Shown in pieces: positions 35,390-44,225 of a DNA stretch of 64,000 bases. How positions within the stretch are numbered: the stretch's first letter is position 1; each line of letters opens with the position of its first letter. The notes under the pieces were generated by a model. It worked only from the letters and a program-made list of their open reading frames with translations. It did no database searches and was not told the DNA's origin. The position numbers and the translations under genes are program-made. Source of the DNA: JAZDRH01 sp047470865. GTDB lineage: Bacteria > Pseudomonadota > Gammaproteobacteria > Pseudomonadales > Pseudomonadaceae. The stretch spans positions 1 to 64,000 of the forward strand of contig NZ_JAZDRH010000009.1 in the NCBI RefSeq assembly GCF_047470865.1, in the 5' to 3' direction.

Positions 35390-36124
35390 TCAATTAGTTT
35401 GACGTTCACGTATCCATAGCACAGTACCACCTGCTACAGCAGCGGGCATAACAATAAGGTTTAAGATAGGCACCATTAGTAATAAGTAAGTAATACCGCC
35501 AAAGCTAAGGGATGTCATACGCTTAGTTTGTAACCAATTCAGCATTTCTGGCCAGCTGACTTTATTGTTATCGGCTGGGTAGTCAATGTACTGAATAGCC
35601 ATGGACCAAATGTTAAATAGCAACCATAAAGGCGCAGCAACAATATTGACGCCAGGAATAAATGAGAGCACCAGTAAGCCCAGTGCGCGTGGTAAGAAAT
35701 ACCCAAGTTTACGCATCTCACGCCCTATAGTGCGCGGAATCATGGCACTAAATTCGCCCCATGAAAAAGGCGGAAAATGATCTTCTCCGCGTACATAAAC
35801 TTCCACTTTTTCTGCCAGAAGCCCATAAAAAGGCGCCGCGATAATGCTACAGAGCATGGTGAAAGTGAACAAAAAAATCAGCACCATTAAGGCAACTACT
35901 AAAATCCATAAAATAAACTGTAGCCAGCTTAACCAGTCAGGTAGCCAACTAATCATGCTATCAATCCAGCCATGAACACGGGTGATGCTGTAGTAGATCA
36001 AACCTGCAAAAACTAATAGGTTAATCAAAATGGGAGCTATGACAAATCGTCGCATCCCAGGTTGGCGAATAATATTGAAGCCTTCTTGTAAATATTGAGG
36101 CCCCGTTAAAACCTTAGCTTGCAT
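35390..36124 (-). CDS. cysZ: CysZ-like sulfate permease/EI24 membrane protein
   Basis: A 244-residue membrane protein of the EI24/CysZ family. The start GPQYLQEGFNIIRQPGMRRFVIAP is typical of the family, and four or more hydrophobic segments are visible (about residues 28-50, 68-90, 150-175, 207-230). CysZ proteins import sulfate for cysteine synthesis. It is divergent from trxB, a pairing also seen in Pseudomonas by family knowledge. The gene is single. Confidence 0.88.
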   Translation of the reverse strand: MQAKVLTGPQYLQEGFNIIRQPGMRRFVIAPILINLLVFAGLIYYSITRVHGWIDSMISWLPDWLSWLQFILWILVVALMVLIFLFTFTMLCSIIAAPFYGLLAEKVEVYVRGEDHFPPFSWGEFSAMIPRTIGREMRKLGYFLPRALGLLVLSFIPGVNIVAAPLWLLFNIWSMAIQYIDYPADNNKVSWPEMLNWLQTKRMTSLSFGGITYLLLMVPILNLIVMPAAVAGGTVLWIRERQTN

Positions 36125-36293
36125 AGATAACTCCGAGAATTGACCAAAAAATAGTGGTCTAGTCGGCTAAATCCATAAAAATGGATGGGTGTTTGCCTAG
36201 TTTAAATCGTGTAGTCTAACGTCATCAGTTTTTGCTGAACATACCTTTGTTCAGATACCGAATTTTACAACAAGTTTTATTAGGAGCGTTTTG

Positions 36294-37241
36294 ATGTCTG
36301 AAGTTCGCCATGCCAAAGTAATCATCCTTGGCTCGGGGCCAGCAGGATATAGTGCTGCGGTGTATACCGCACGTGCCAACTTAAAACCCTTGTTAATTAC
36401 AGGTATACAGGCGGGCGGGCAGTTAACGACCACCACTGAGGTAGACAACTGGCCAGGCGATGCTGAAGGTTTAACAGGCCCTGCCTTAATGGAACGTATG
36501 CAAGCGCACGCTGAACGTTTTGAAACAGAGATTGTATTTGATCATATCCACACGGCTGAGCTTAAACAAAAGCCGTTTAAACTGATTGGCGATAGCGGTA
36601 CTTACACCTGTGATGCATTAATTATCGCTACAGGTGCCAGTGCTCGTTACTTAGGTTTGGCCTCAGAAGAAGCTTTTATGGGTAAAGGTGTATCTGCTTG
36701 TGCGACCTGTGATGGCTTTTTCTATCGGGGTCGTGAAGTTATTGTTGTGGGCGGTGGTAATACGGCCGTTGAAGAAGCGCTATACCTTTCTAACATTGCC
36801 AGTAAAGTCTATTTAGTACACCGCCGTGATAGCTTCCGTGCTGAGCGTATTGAGCAAGATAAACTTATGGCAAAGGTAGCTGAAGGTAAAATTGAGCTAA
36901 AAACCAATGCGCAATTAGAAGAGGTGCTAGGCAATGACATGGGCGTTACAGGCGCGCGTTTAATTAAAAATGATGGCTCTAAAGAAGAATTGGCAGTGGA
37001 CGGCATTTTTATTGCCATTGGTCACACGCCTAATACTTCTTTATTTGAAGGGCAGCTAGCGCTGCGTAATGGTTATATGCAAGTCAAAGGGGGCAGTGAA
37101 GGTAACGCTACGGCAACGAGTATTGAAGGTGTCTTTGCGGCAGGTGATGTCGCTGATAGTGTTTACCGCCAAGCTATTACCTCAGCAGGTGCAGGTTGCA
37201 TGGCAGCCTTAGATGTAGAGCGTTATTTAGAAGGTAAGTAA
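36294..37241 (+). CDS. trxB: Thioredoxin-disulfide reductase
   Basis: A 315-residue flavoprotein of the usual length. The FAD motif GSGPAGYSAAVYTARA is near the start, the redox-active CATC is at Cys136 and Cys139, the NADPH motif is VVGGGNTAVEEALYL, and the FAD-closing GVFAAGDVAD is near the end. It reduces thioredoxin with NADPH. The ATG at 36294 follows TAGGAG at a spacing of 7; a TTG one codon earlier is less likely. A strong terminator follows. Confidence 0.96.
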   Translation: MSEVRHAKVIILGSGPAGYSAAVYTARANLKPLLITGIQAGGQLTTTTEVDNWPGDAEGLTGPALMERMQAHAERFETEIVFDHIHTAELKQKPFKLIGDSGTYTCDALIIATGASARYLGLASEEAFMGKGVSACATCDGFFYRGREVIVVGGGNTAVEEALYLSNIASKVYLVHRRDSFRAERIEQDKLMAKVAEGKIELKTNAQLEEVLGNDMGVTGARLIKNDGSKEELAVDGIFIAIGHTPNTSLFEGQLALRNGYMQVKGGSEGNATATSIEGVFAAGDVADSVYRQAITSAGAGCMAALDVERYLEGK

Positions 37242-37256
37242 TTTTATCTCTGCCTT

Positions 37257-37285
37257 AAAGCTGAGCTTAACTGCTCAGCTTTTTT
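37257..37285 (+). terminator. Terminator of trxB
   Basis: AAAGCTGAGC-TTAACT-GCTCAGCTTTTTT. The 297 bases from here to the next gene contain no gene I can support. Confidence 0.88.
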
Positions 37286-37582
37286 ACTTTGTTATTTTAT
37301 ATAGACTGATGATTGCTCGTAGGTCGTAATACTTTTGCAGTAACGCTCCTATTAATAACCTTATGCGTTAGCCTTTACTCTAGGGAATAGGCTTTTAATC
37401 TATATGGACAAGCGGCTCTCGCGGATACTGTATTTTATTCAACAGAAAGCCACGTAAAAAGTTAAGTTTTAATTGCTTGATAGAAATGCATGATGGAAGT
37501 CATGTAAAAACAAATGATGCTATGTGAAAATGTTTACGCCACTAGTTAATTAGTGGCGTAAAAATATAAATAAGGACTATTT

Positions 37583-37894
37583 ATGAAAAATGTTATTTTA
37601 TCTATTTTTTTATTAGCATTAGTAGGTTGCTCTGATAGTGAAAGCTCCCAAGGGTCTAACTTAAATGCATCCCAGAATGATGGTTATTCCGCTTATGAAA
37701 AAGATTATATGGAAGGCTGCACTAAGGGACGTAATAATCAAGCTTTTTGCCAGTGCACATTTAATCATATGAAAAAGCAAATTAGCTTAGAAGAAATGGA
37801 GCGTATTGATCGTGGTTTAGCTTCAGCACAAGATAAAGAAAAACTCACGCGAACTATTGTTCAAGTTATGATGGAATGCCAAAGCAGTTATTGA
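37583..37894 (+). CDS. Small cysteine-rich lipoprotein
   Basis: A 103-residue protein with a lipoprotein signal (MKNVILSIFLLALVGC, Cys16). The mature region has a compact C-terminal domain with four cysteines (EGCTKGRNNQAFCQC, then MMECQS) that could make two disulfides. It is probably an outer-membrane-attached periplasmic protein. The family is not known to me. An AAGGACTATTT ribosome site supports the start. It appears to be a single gene. Confidence 0.7.
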   Translation: MKNVILSIFLLALVGCSDSESSQGSNLNASQNDGYSAYEKDYMEGCTKGRNNQAFCQCTFNHMKKQISLEEMERIDRGLASAQDKEKLTRTIVQVMMECQSSY

Positions 37895-37925
37895 TGATGT
37901 TGAAAATAGTGAAATCTGAATAAGG

Positions 37926-38066
37926 ATGTTGGAATTAAAAAGTCTTAATTTTATTAATGGAAATCGATTAGCCATTGGCTGTAGCGATAATAAAAATAGC
38001 AACTACAGTGATCCTGTTTATCTTGTTTTTGAGAAAGGATTTATACAAATTTTAAGCCTAACTTAG
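37926..38066 (+). CDS. Possible 46-residue small protein
   Basis: A short open frame beginning at an ATG that directly follows AATAAGG, 31 bases after the lipoprotein gene. Its translation (MLELKSLNFINGNRLAIGCS...) looks protein-like, with alternating hydrophobic residues, but may be the remnant of a larger gene. No family is recognised. Bases 38067-38368 after it hold only an inverted repeat and the promoter region of the next gene. Confidence 0.25.
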   Translation: MLELKSLNFINGNRLAIGCSDNKNSNYSDPVYLVFEKGFIQILSLT

Positions 38067-38189
38067 AATAACTGGCTGTTTGCCCGTGCACTAGTTAAGA
38101 AAATTAAAAATTCCTAATATGGTTAGATAATTAAGCACATTAACGCCATAGGTTTTAGTGGGAGAGCTAGAAGGTATGAAGACTAGCTG

Positions 38190-38217
38190 GCGCTTATACT
38201 TATTTGTAGATAAGCGC
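38190..38217. repeat. Inverted repeat GCGCTTAT...ATAAGCGC
   Basis: Two perfect 8-base arms are separated by 12 bases. It lacks a T-run on either strand, so a terminator is weakly supported; it could be a regulatory stem or operator ahead of the channel gene. Confidence 0.4.
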
Positions 38218-38368
38218 TTCTAATGATTGATGTTAAGTAAAAAGTTGTGTGTTTCTAAGGTATATTTTTCTAAGCGACATTTAGTCTAAGGTGTGTAAAA
38301 TATGCGACTTGTATCTCATACGCAAATAGCCATTAGAGCTTGTGCGTTCTGCCACTTAGGAGCCACCT

Positions 38369-39175
38369 TTGAAAACCTTACTGACCGCTTGCTTAGCTGC
38401 TGGCGCTGTCGCGTTAAGCGCAATAGCCCATGCTGATGAAAGCCCATTGCAATGGCACAATGAAAGCCTGACGTTATTAGCAGGCAAACACTATAAAGTG
38501 AATCCTCACCGTCAATATACAGCTACTTTTGAGCATGCAAGTGGCTGGTCGTGGGGGGATGTTTTCTTCTTTCTAGATAGTATTCATTACAAAAATGAAA
38601 AAGACGCTAACTTAGGTAAAAGTACTTATTATGGTGAGTTTACACCGCGCTTTTCTTTAGGAAAAATAACAGGTAAAGATTTTTCATTTGGTATTGTGCA
38701 AGATGTATTGCTTGCCACTACCTACGAGTTTGGTGAAAACCGCCAACATAACTATTTGATTGGTCCTGGTGTTGACTTAGCTATTCCAGGTTTTGATTAT
38801 TTTCAGTTGAATCTGTATTACCGTAAATCGGACAGTAATAAAGTACCAGCAGGTGCTATTCAGGTTACACCTGTATGGGCTGTGACCATTCCTGTGGGTA
38901 ATTCAGATATATTAATTGATGGTTATATTGATTGGGTTGTCAATAATAAAACGGCTAAGCGTAGCTCAGCGTACCATCAAAATGATTACCACGCTAACTT
39001 GCATATCAACCCACAGGTTAAATATGACCTTGGCAAGGCGTTAGGCTATGAAGCTAAACATCTTTATGTGGGCTTTGAATATGACTACTGGAAAAATAAG
39101 TATGGCATCAAAGACAGCAAGGGTTTTAGAACAGACCAAAATACCTATAGTGCCTTAGTGAAGTACCACTTCTAA
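38369..39175 (+). CDS. Tsx/OmpK-like outer-membrane channel protein
   Basis: A 268-residue barrel protein. The signal peptide ends near AIAHA (residue 22), the mature part starts with PLQWHNESLTLLAGKHYKV and contains repeated strands, and the last residue is Phe (LVKYHF). This pattern, with WSWGDVFFFLD, fits the nucleoside-specific channel (Tsx/OmpK) family. It would let nucleosides or similar small solutes through the outer membrane. The start codon is TTG, with TAGGAGCC well placed before it; no ATG gives a whole signal peptide. Confidence 0.82.
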   Translation: MKTLLTACLAAGAVALSAIAHADESPLQWHNESLTLLAGKHYKVNPHRQYTATFEHASGWSWGDVFFFLDSIHYKNEKDANLGKSTYYGEFTPRFSLGKITGKDFSFGIVQDVLLATTYEFGENRQHNYLIGPGVDLAIPGFDYFQLNLYYRKSDSNKVPAGAIQVTPVWAVTIPVGNSDILIDGYIDWVVNNKTAKRSSAYHQNDYHANLHINPQVKYDLGKALGYEAKHLYVGFEYDYWKNKYGIKDSKGFRTDQNTYSALVKYHF

Positions 39176-39180
39176 TAAGC

Positions 39181-39209
39181 AAAAAGCCCAAATACTGTTT
39201 GGGCTTTTT
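39181..39209. terminator. Bidirectional terminator
   Basis: AAAAAGCCCAAA-TACTG-TTTGGGCTTTTT lies between the converging channel and LysR genes, and ends 2 bases before the LysR stop. Confidence 0.88.
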
Positions 39210-39210
39210 G

Positions 39211-40161
39211 CTATAGCGTGCGGCAACCTTGAGGTAATGACGCTTTTTTAAGGTATTGCCGAATCTCACTGGCCAAGCCAGCAGCGGCAGGGGATAAGGG
39301 ATGATCTTGATGGGTAATTAAGCATAATGAGCGCAGCATTTGTACATCATTTAATAATGCAAAACCTAATTTGGGCGTGCGCACACGATGGGCAATTAAC
39401 GCAGGCAATAATGCAATGCCTAAACCGTTCTCAATCATGGAAGATTGAGCAGCTGTGCTCGAGGCTTCATAAAAGGGAGTAGAAGCTTCTAAAGGAAGAT
39501 CTGCTCTGGCGCTAAGGACAGCCATAATCCCAGTTTCGCCTGTAACCCCAACAAAGCGTTGCCCCTTAAGTTGAGCAAGGCTGATGCTATGGTCACTATT
39601 TAATTGAATAGATGGATCCTCTAAACGGTATAAAATGCCAAATTGATCTTCGACTAAAGGCTCGCATTCGAGCCCATAAACATCAGCCCAGCGGCTGGTA
39701 AGACCAAAGTCTACCTCGCCTTTTGCCACCAAATTTTGAATTTTCTCTGCGCTATCATCGCAAATATTAAGCCTAACATTAGGATATTTTTGGCTGTAGG
39801 AACGCGCGGCTGGAGCAATTAATCCATTAATCGCAGAAAGCGCGGCAGCGACTTTTACCTGCCCCTCTTTTTGCTCACTAAATCGCAGCACATTACCTAC
39901 TGCATTATCAAAATCGGCCAGTAAGCGAATCACGCGAGGCAAGAATTCCTGCCCGATAGAGGTCAATGAGACACGTCGGCTGGTGCGTGATAAGAGGGTG
40001 GTTCCCAAGGCAGTTTCTAACTGTTGGATTAACCCCGTAATGGATGATTGGGTTTGACATAAACGATGCGCAGCACGTGTAAAACTGCCTTCTTGTGCGA
40101 CGGCCACAAAGGCATTTAGGTGCCTCAAAGTGATGTTTTTGGTAAGCCTATTAATTGTCAT
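39211..40161 (-). CDS. LysR-family regulator of the permease/amidase unit
   Basis: A 316-residue LysR-type protein. The DNA-binding domain is at residues 10-70 (LRHLNAFVAVAQEGSFTRAAHRLCQTQSSITGLIQQLE), followed by a substrate-binding-like domain with FVGVTGETGIMAVLSARA. It is divergent from the permease-amidase-HutG-like genes, so it most likely activates them in response to their substrate. A 10-base palindrome lies 3 bases ahead of its start. The effector is unknown. Confidence 0.85.
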   Translation of the reverse strand: MTINRLTKNITLRHLNAFVAVAQEGSFTRAAHRLCQTQSSITGLIQQLETALGTTLLSRTSRRVSLTSIGQEFLPRVIRLLADFDNAVGNVLRFSEQKEGQVKVAAALSAINGLIAPAARSYSQKYPNVRLNICDDSAEKIQNLVAKGEVDFGLTSRWADVYGLECEPLVEDQFGILYRLEDPSIQLNSDHSISLAQLKGQRFVGVTGETGIMAVLSARADLPLEASTPFYEASSTAAQSSMIENGLGIALLPALIAHRVRTPKLGFALLNDVQMLRSLCLITHQDHPLSPAAAGLASEIRQYLKKASLPQGCRTL

Positions 40162-40164
40162 ATG

Positions 40165-40174
40165 TGATTAATCA
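40165..40174. promoter_or_regulatory. Palindrome TGATTAATCA near the LysR start
   Basis: A perfect 10-base palindrome in the 361-base divergent region. LysR proteins often bind such AT-rich dyads, but its position right at the LysR start would suit autorepression. The rest of this region shows nothing I can assign. Confidence 0.3.
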
Positions 40175-40522
40175 ATAAAAATAAACGATTTTTAATATAG
40201 ATCATCGCTTGCTAATAATAAATTGTCGACTCGTAATGAGTGAACTACGACTTAGGCATAGCAAAGATTGCAGCACTTGTTAGAACGGCCTGACAAGTGA
40301 GTAGTAAGTTTAAGTGCAAATGAAAATGAACTACAAAAAAGGGTGTTACAAAAAATAAATACAGCAACACGCAAAATAAGCCAGTGATCTAGTAAAGCGT
40401 GCCAATGTAGTAAAAAGGATTGCATTCTTTAGTCTGTGCCAGTACTTCCGTGGATAAAAAGCGTATTACTGCTTAGAAATTACGCCAATGAGATCATGAT
40501 ACAAGTGATCAAGGGGATAAAT

Positions 40523-41932
40523 ATGACATTGATTCAACCAATGCCAACTGGCAAGCGTAATGCAGCCATAGCTATTTTTTTAGTGGGTTTAGCCATTGCG
40601 CTGTATATGCACTTTATGATTCCTGGGCAAGCTTCTTTGCTAGGTTTAACACCTGTAATTATCTTTGCGGTGGTGGCTTTATTAGGCGTTGATATTGTTT
40701 TAGCAACCATAGGCGCTATTGTGCTTGGCGCTATTATGACCAGCACCACCCCCGTTGAGATGGGGAAACTACTAGCAGAGTCTTTAGGCTCATTTATTGC
40801 GGTGGTTGGGCTGATTATTGTTCTCGGCGCAGGTGTAGGCGAGGTTGCCGCTAGAACAGGTGCAGCAGAGCAGCTAGTACGTGCCGTGGTTAAGCAGGTG
40901 GGCTTATCCAATAGTGTGCGTGTGCGTTTGGGTATCATGATAGCTTCAACATTAATTTGTGGTGCATTAGGTACCTTATCAGGTGGTAATGCCATTATTG
41001 CGGCTGTAGTTATTCCTATTGCGGCTGCCGTACGCATTACTCCTCCTACAGTGGCTGCTTTATTTCAAAGTGCAGGCTCAGTTGGCTTAATTCTCGGACC
41101 TTTCACACCTAATGTGGTAACTGTTACAGGTTTAACTGGCTTGAGCTATGTTGAGTATTTAATGGTTGCAGGCTTACCTATGGCAGCGGCTACTCTACTA
41201 ACAGGGTGGTTTATGTCAGGTCGAATTCAAAAAATAACTGAGCCTCACTTTCAGTATGAAGAAGCTGCTTTAGGGCAGGCGGCAGCGCAATTGGATAAGC
41301 CAATGTCTAAGCTGTCTGTACGCGCTGCTTGGGCGTTTTGCTTGACTATTGTGATCCTAGCTACCCTAGGCATTATGGCTAAGGCTGGTTTTGCATTCGC
41401 TATTATTGTGATGTTGGCGTTAGGCACTACTACAGGACTAGCAGGCGGCTTATCACCACGCGCTATCTTAGAGGCCATGTATGCCGGTTCGGGCAAACTT
41501 ATTTGGCTATTCTTCTTATTCTGGTTATTCAACCCTGTGCTGGTTTTGGTTGATCAACTCAATGCCTATAACACCTTGCTGGAAGTTGTACAGCCGTACT
41601 TGATTGGCTTAAGTGGTGCTGCACTGTGTATGCTCATTGTGGCCTTCAACGTGGTTGGGCATATCCCAGGGGCTGCGGTTGCACAGATGACCTTTACTGC
41701 GAAAATTTTTGGACCTTTCTTAGCTGCAGCAGGCGTTAGCCCAGCTGCTACTACTGCGGTTATCTTGGGTAGTTCGCAAATTGATTGGTTTGGACCTTTC
41801 CCTTCATCAGACATGTTTGGACAAATGGGTTTAGCGCGTTCAACGCAGCTGAAATACATGCTCTATAACGGCTGGGCAGTGATGATTGTCAATCTCATTA
41901 TGTTTGCTGGGCTGTTTATGATTTTAGCCTAA
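40523..41932 (+). CDS. GntP/CitMHS-like organic-acid permease
   Basis: A 469-residue membrane protein with about 12 hydrophobic helices. The paired stretches GNAIIAAVVIPIAAAVRITPPTVAALFQSAGSVG and SSQIDWFGPFPSSDM resemble the two half-site loops of the GntP/ion-transporter superfamily. The substrate is unknown; from the genes beside it, N-acyl amino acids or related dicarboxylates are candidates. The ATG at 40523 follows AAGGGGAT and removes a 29-codon upstream extension without features. It is the first gene of a three-gene unit. Confidence 0.75.
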   Translation: MTLIQPMPTGKRNAAIAIFLVGLAIALYMHFMIPGQASLLGLTPVIIFAVVALLGVDIVLATIGAIVLGAIMTSTTPVEMGKLLAESLGSFIAVVGLIIVLGAGVGEVAARTGAAEQLVRAVVKQVGLSNSVRVRLGIMIASTLICGALGTLSGGNAIIAAVVIPIAAAVRITPPTVAALFQSAGSVGLILGPFTPNVVTVTGLTGLSYVEYLMVAGLPMAAATLLTGWFMSGRIQKITEPHFQYEEAALGQAAAQLDKPMSKLSVRAAWAFCLTIVILATLGIMAKAGFAFAIIVMLALGTTTGLAGGLSPRAILEAMYAGSGKLIWLFFLFWLFNPVLVLVDQLNAYNTLLEVVQPYLIGLSGAALCMLIVAFNVVGHIPGAAVAQMTFTAKIFGPFLAAAGVSPAATTAVILGSSQIDWFGPFPSSDMFGQMGLARSTQLKYMLYNGWAVMIVNLIMFAGLFMILA

Positions 41933-42007
41933 CGCCATAAAAATTAGGTGCTAGGCATACATATCGCCTAGTGCCTTACAGTTTAAGCAACCTAATAAGG
42001 ATCACCT

Positions 42008-42838
42008 ATGAAAACCACTCGCGTTGCTCTAATTCAGTTAAATAGCGCTACGGACCGAGAGCAAAACCTTGAGCAAATCGAGCGCTGGGTACTAGCCGCA
42101 GCCAATGATGGTGCGCAACTTATTATTACACCAGAGTACAGTGATGTGCGCGGCGATGCGCGGTGCTTGCAAGACAATGCTAGTTTTATTCCAGGCGTGG
42201 TGACTGAGCACATCGCCAGTTTAGCAAAGCGTACAGGCTGTTGGATTCATCTTGGCTCCATGCATGAAAAAACGAAGCGTGATCATCGCTTAGGCAACAC
42301 AAGCTTAACCTTTTCCCCAATGGGAGAAATCGCTGCAAAGTACAGCAAAGTACATTTGTATGACGCTGTAGTTAATGGCTTGCCTTATAAAGAATCCGCT
42401 GATTTTTTCCATGGTGAGCATTTGCAAACCGTACAGGTTGGCGACTTAAAGCTAGGGCTCAGTATTTGTTATGACTTACGTTTTGCTGAGCTATTTCGAG
42501 CCTTACGCGCCCAAGGTGCCAATGTATTGGTAGTTCCTGCTGCCTTTAATGTGCATACAGGGCGTGACCATTGGGAAGTGCTATTGCGCGCCAGAGCTAT
42601 TGAAAACCAGTGCTATGTGCTAGCCGCCGCGCAAATTGGTGGGCCAGGGCCGGCAATGCCGTGTTTAGGCCGTAGCATGATTATTGATCCATGGGGCACA
42701 GTGCTTGCCTGTATGCCAGATGAGACGGGTTACATCTGTGCGGATATTGATCCCGCTCGAGTAGCAAGTTTGCGTGAAAAACTACCTGCTTGGGAGCATC
42801 GTCGTCATGACTTGTATCCTGTAAGCGATAAGGTATAA
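42008..42838 (+). CDS. Carbon-nitrogen hydrolase (nitrilase superfamily, Nit-like)
   Basis: A 276-residue amidase. The catalytic triad is complete: Glu43 (ITPEYSD), Lys114 (YSKVHLYD) and Cys154 (LSICYDLRF). The SICYDLRFAELFRALRAQGA stretch resembles deaminated-glutathione amidases of the Nit group. In this location it sits between a permease and an N-formylglutamate amidohydrolase-family gene, so a role in breakdown of an amide taken up by the permease is also possible. Start and ribosome site (AATAAGGATCACC) are clear. Which substrate it uses cannot be told from sequence. Confidence 0.85.
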   Translation: MKTTRVALIQLNSATDREQNLEQIERWVLAAANDGAQLIITPEYSDVRGDARCLQDNASFIPGVVTEHIASLAKRTGCWIHLGSMHEKTKRDHRLGNTSLTFSPMGEIAAKYSKVHLYDAVVNGLPYKESADFFHGEHLQTVQVGDLKLGLSICYDLRFAELFRALRAQGANVLVVPAAFNVHTGRDHWEVLLRARAIENQCYVLAAAQIGGPGPAMPCLGRSMIIDPWGTVLACMPDETGYICADIDPARVASLREKLPAWEHRRHDLYPVSDKV

Positions 42839-42851
42839 GAGAGTAAATGTT

Positions 42852-43655
42852 ATGTTAACTAAGGACCTGCCTGTATTTGAATTTCATCAAGGTACAGAGC
42901 CTCTTTTAATTTCAATGCCGCATTCAGGGACACAGGTACCAGCAGATATTGCAGCCGGCTTTACAGCACAAGGTTTAGTGCTAGCTGATACAGACTGGCA
43001 TATTCCATGTTTATATGAGCATGCTAAGGCGCTGGGAGCTTCTATTTTGCAAGCGAACTACTCGCGCTATGTGGTGGATATGAATCGACCACCGAATAAC
43101 GCTAGTCTTTATCCTGGTCAAAGTGTGCCTGGCCTGTGCCCTGTAGATACCTTTCATGACGAGCCTATTTATCAATCAGGTAAGGCACCATCAGAGGCCG
43201 AAATAGAGCAGCGCAAACAGCTATTTTGGCAGCCGTATCATCAGCAGATAGAGCGTGAATTGCAACGCTTAAAATCGCTATTTGGTTGTGCTGTTTTGTG
43301 GGATGCGCACTCAATACGCTCTCATGTGCCACGTTTTTTTGAGGGTAAACTACCAGATTTAAACTTTGGTACAGACGGTGGTAGAACTTGTGATCTAGGT
43401 TTAATGCAGGAGTTGTCCAACTTAGCAGCAAGTCAGCCGTTTACTCATGTTGTCAATGGGCGTTTTAAAGGTGGTTACATTACGCGTCATTATGGGCAAC
43501 CTGAAATGGGGATACATGCGGTGCAGTTGGAAATGGCTCAATCATGCTATATGGATGAGCAAGCCTTTGCTTATCTGCCAGACAAAGCAGAGCAAATACA
43601 GCCATTAATTACCCGTTTATTAGAGGCTGCCATACGTTTTGCTCGCAGTGCTTAA
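42852..43655 (+). CDS. N-formylglutamate amidohydrolase-family protein (HutG-like)
   Basis: A 267-residue member of the FGase family. Conserved stretches are ISMPHSGTQVP near the start, DTDWHIPCLYE, VVDMNRPPNNASLYPGQ, VLWDAHSIRSHVPRFFEGKLPDLNFGTDGG, and VHAVQLEMAQSCYMDE with its likely metal/base residues. HutG cleaves N-formylglutamate to formate and glutamate in histidine breakdown. The rest of a hut operon is not here, so a broader role on N-acyl amino acids with the neighbouring amidase is possible. It starts 13 bases after that gene. Confidence 0.85.
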   Translation: MLTKDLPVFEFHQGTEPLLISMPHSGTQVPADIAAGFTAQGLVLADTDWHIPCLYEHAKALGASILQANYSRYVVDMNRPPNNASLYPGQSVPGLCPVDTFHDEPIYQSGKAPSEAEIEQRKQLFWQPYHQQIERELQRLKSLFGCAVLWDAHSIRSHVPRFFEGKLPDLNFGTDGGRTCDLGLMQELSNLAASQPFTHVVNGRFKGGYITRHYGQPEMGIHAVQLEMAQSCYMDEQAFAYLPDKAEQIQPLITRLLEAAIRFARSA

Positions 43656-43670
43656 AGCGAGCGCCTTTAT

Positions 43671-43713
43671 TAAACTGCCTAGCAAAGTTAAACAGGCTTT
43701 TGGAGGCAGTTTA
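43671..43713. terminator. Long-loop hairpin between converging genes
   Basis: TAAACTGCCT (43671-43680) pairs with AGGCAGTTTA (43704-43713). It lies between the HutG-like gene and the minus-strand membrane protein gene and probably stops both. Confidence 0.6.
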
Positions 43714-43724
43714 ATAGGGGATGT

Positions 43725-44204
43725 TTAGACTTCGTTTAGGGTGCTTATATTGCGTTTAGTATTAAGGTTACGTAGCACACTAATTAAGAAGTAAATACCA
43801 ACACTGCCTAAAATAAAGGTCATGCTAAAAAACAAGCTAAGATAAATATCTAATTTCAAATTTTGTTGCATAAGCCCCAGTGGCAGACGTGATAGAAACT
43901 GGCTGTTGTACATATAAGTCACAAAAGGTGCGACATAGGCACATAACATTAACAAAATGCCAGACAACAGTAGACGTAATGCGCCATGGCGGCGATAGCC
44001 CAATGTTTCGTTATTTTTTAAGCTGTAAACTATAGCAACAACCATTGATGTAATGGATGAAAGAATTAAAGGAAAAACATGAACGCCCACTAGGTTAAGC
44101 TGCATAGCTAACGTTTCTAAATAAGAGAGGGGCGAAAAGTAACCAATCCAAAACGCAATTAAGGTTAAGGGGAGGCAGATTGACAGTAAACCTTTGCCTT
44201 GCAT
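43725..44204 (-). CDS. Four-helix membrane protein, unknown
   Basis: A 159-residue protein with four hydrophobic segments (about residues 4-22, 39-63, 76-98 and 119-145). The ATG at 44204 follows AAGGAACGAATT on its strand. There are no motifs I recognise. It stands alone beside a 670-base stretch without genes. Confidence 0.6.
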   Translation of the reverse strand: MQGKGLLSICLPLTLIAFWIGYFSPLSYLETLAMQLNLVGVHVFPLILSSITSMVVAIVYSLKNNETLGYRRHGALRLLLSGILLMLCAYVAPFVTYMYNSQFLSRLPLGLMQQNLKLDIYLSLFFSMTFILGSVGIYFLISVLRNLNTKRNISTLNEV

Positions 44205-44225
44205 AATTCGTTCCTTGTTACGCAA

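Noticed and set aside
40534..41037. Long antisense reading frame opposite the permease gene
   Set aside because: Its codon pattern mirrors the permease frame on the other strand; translation is low-complexity Ala/Thr/Ile with no family resemblance.
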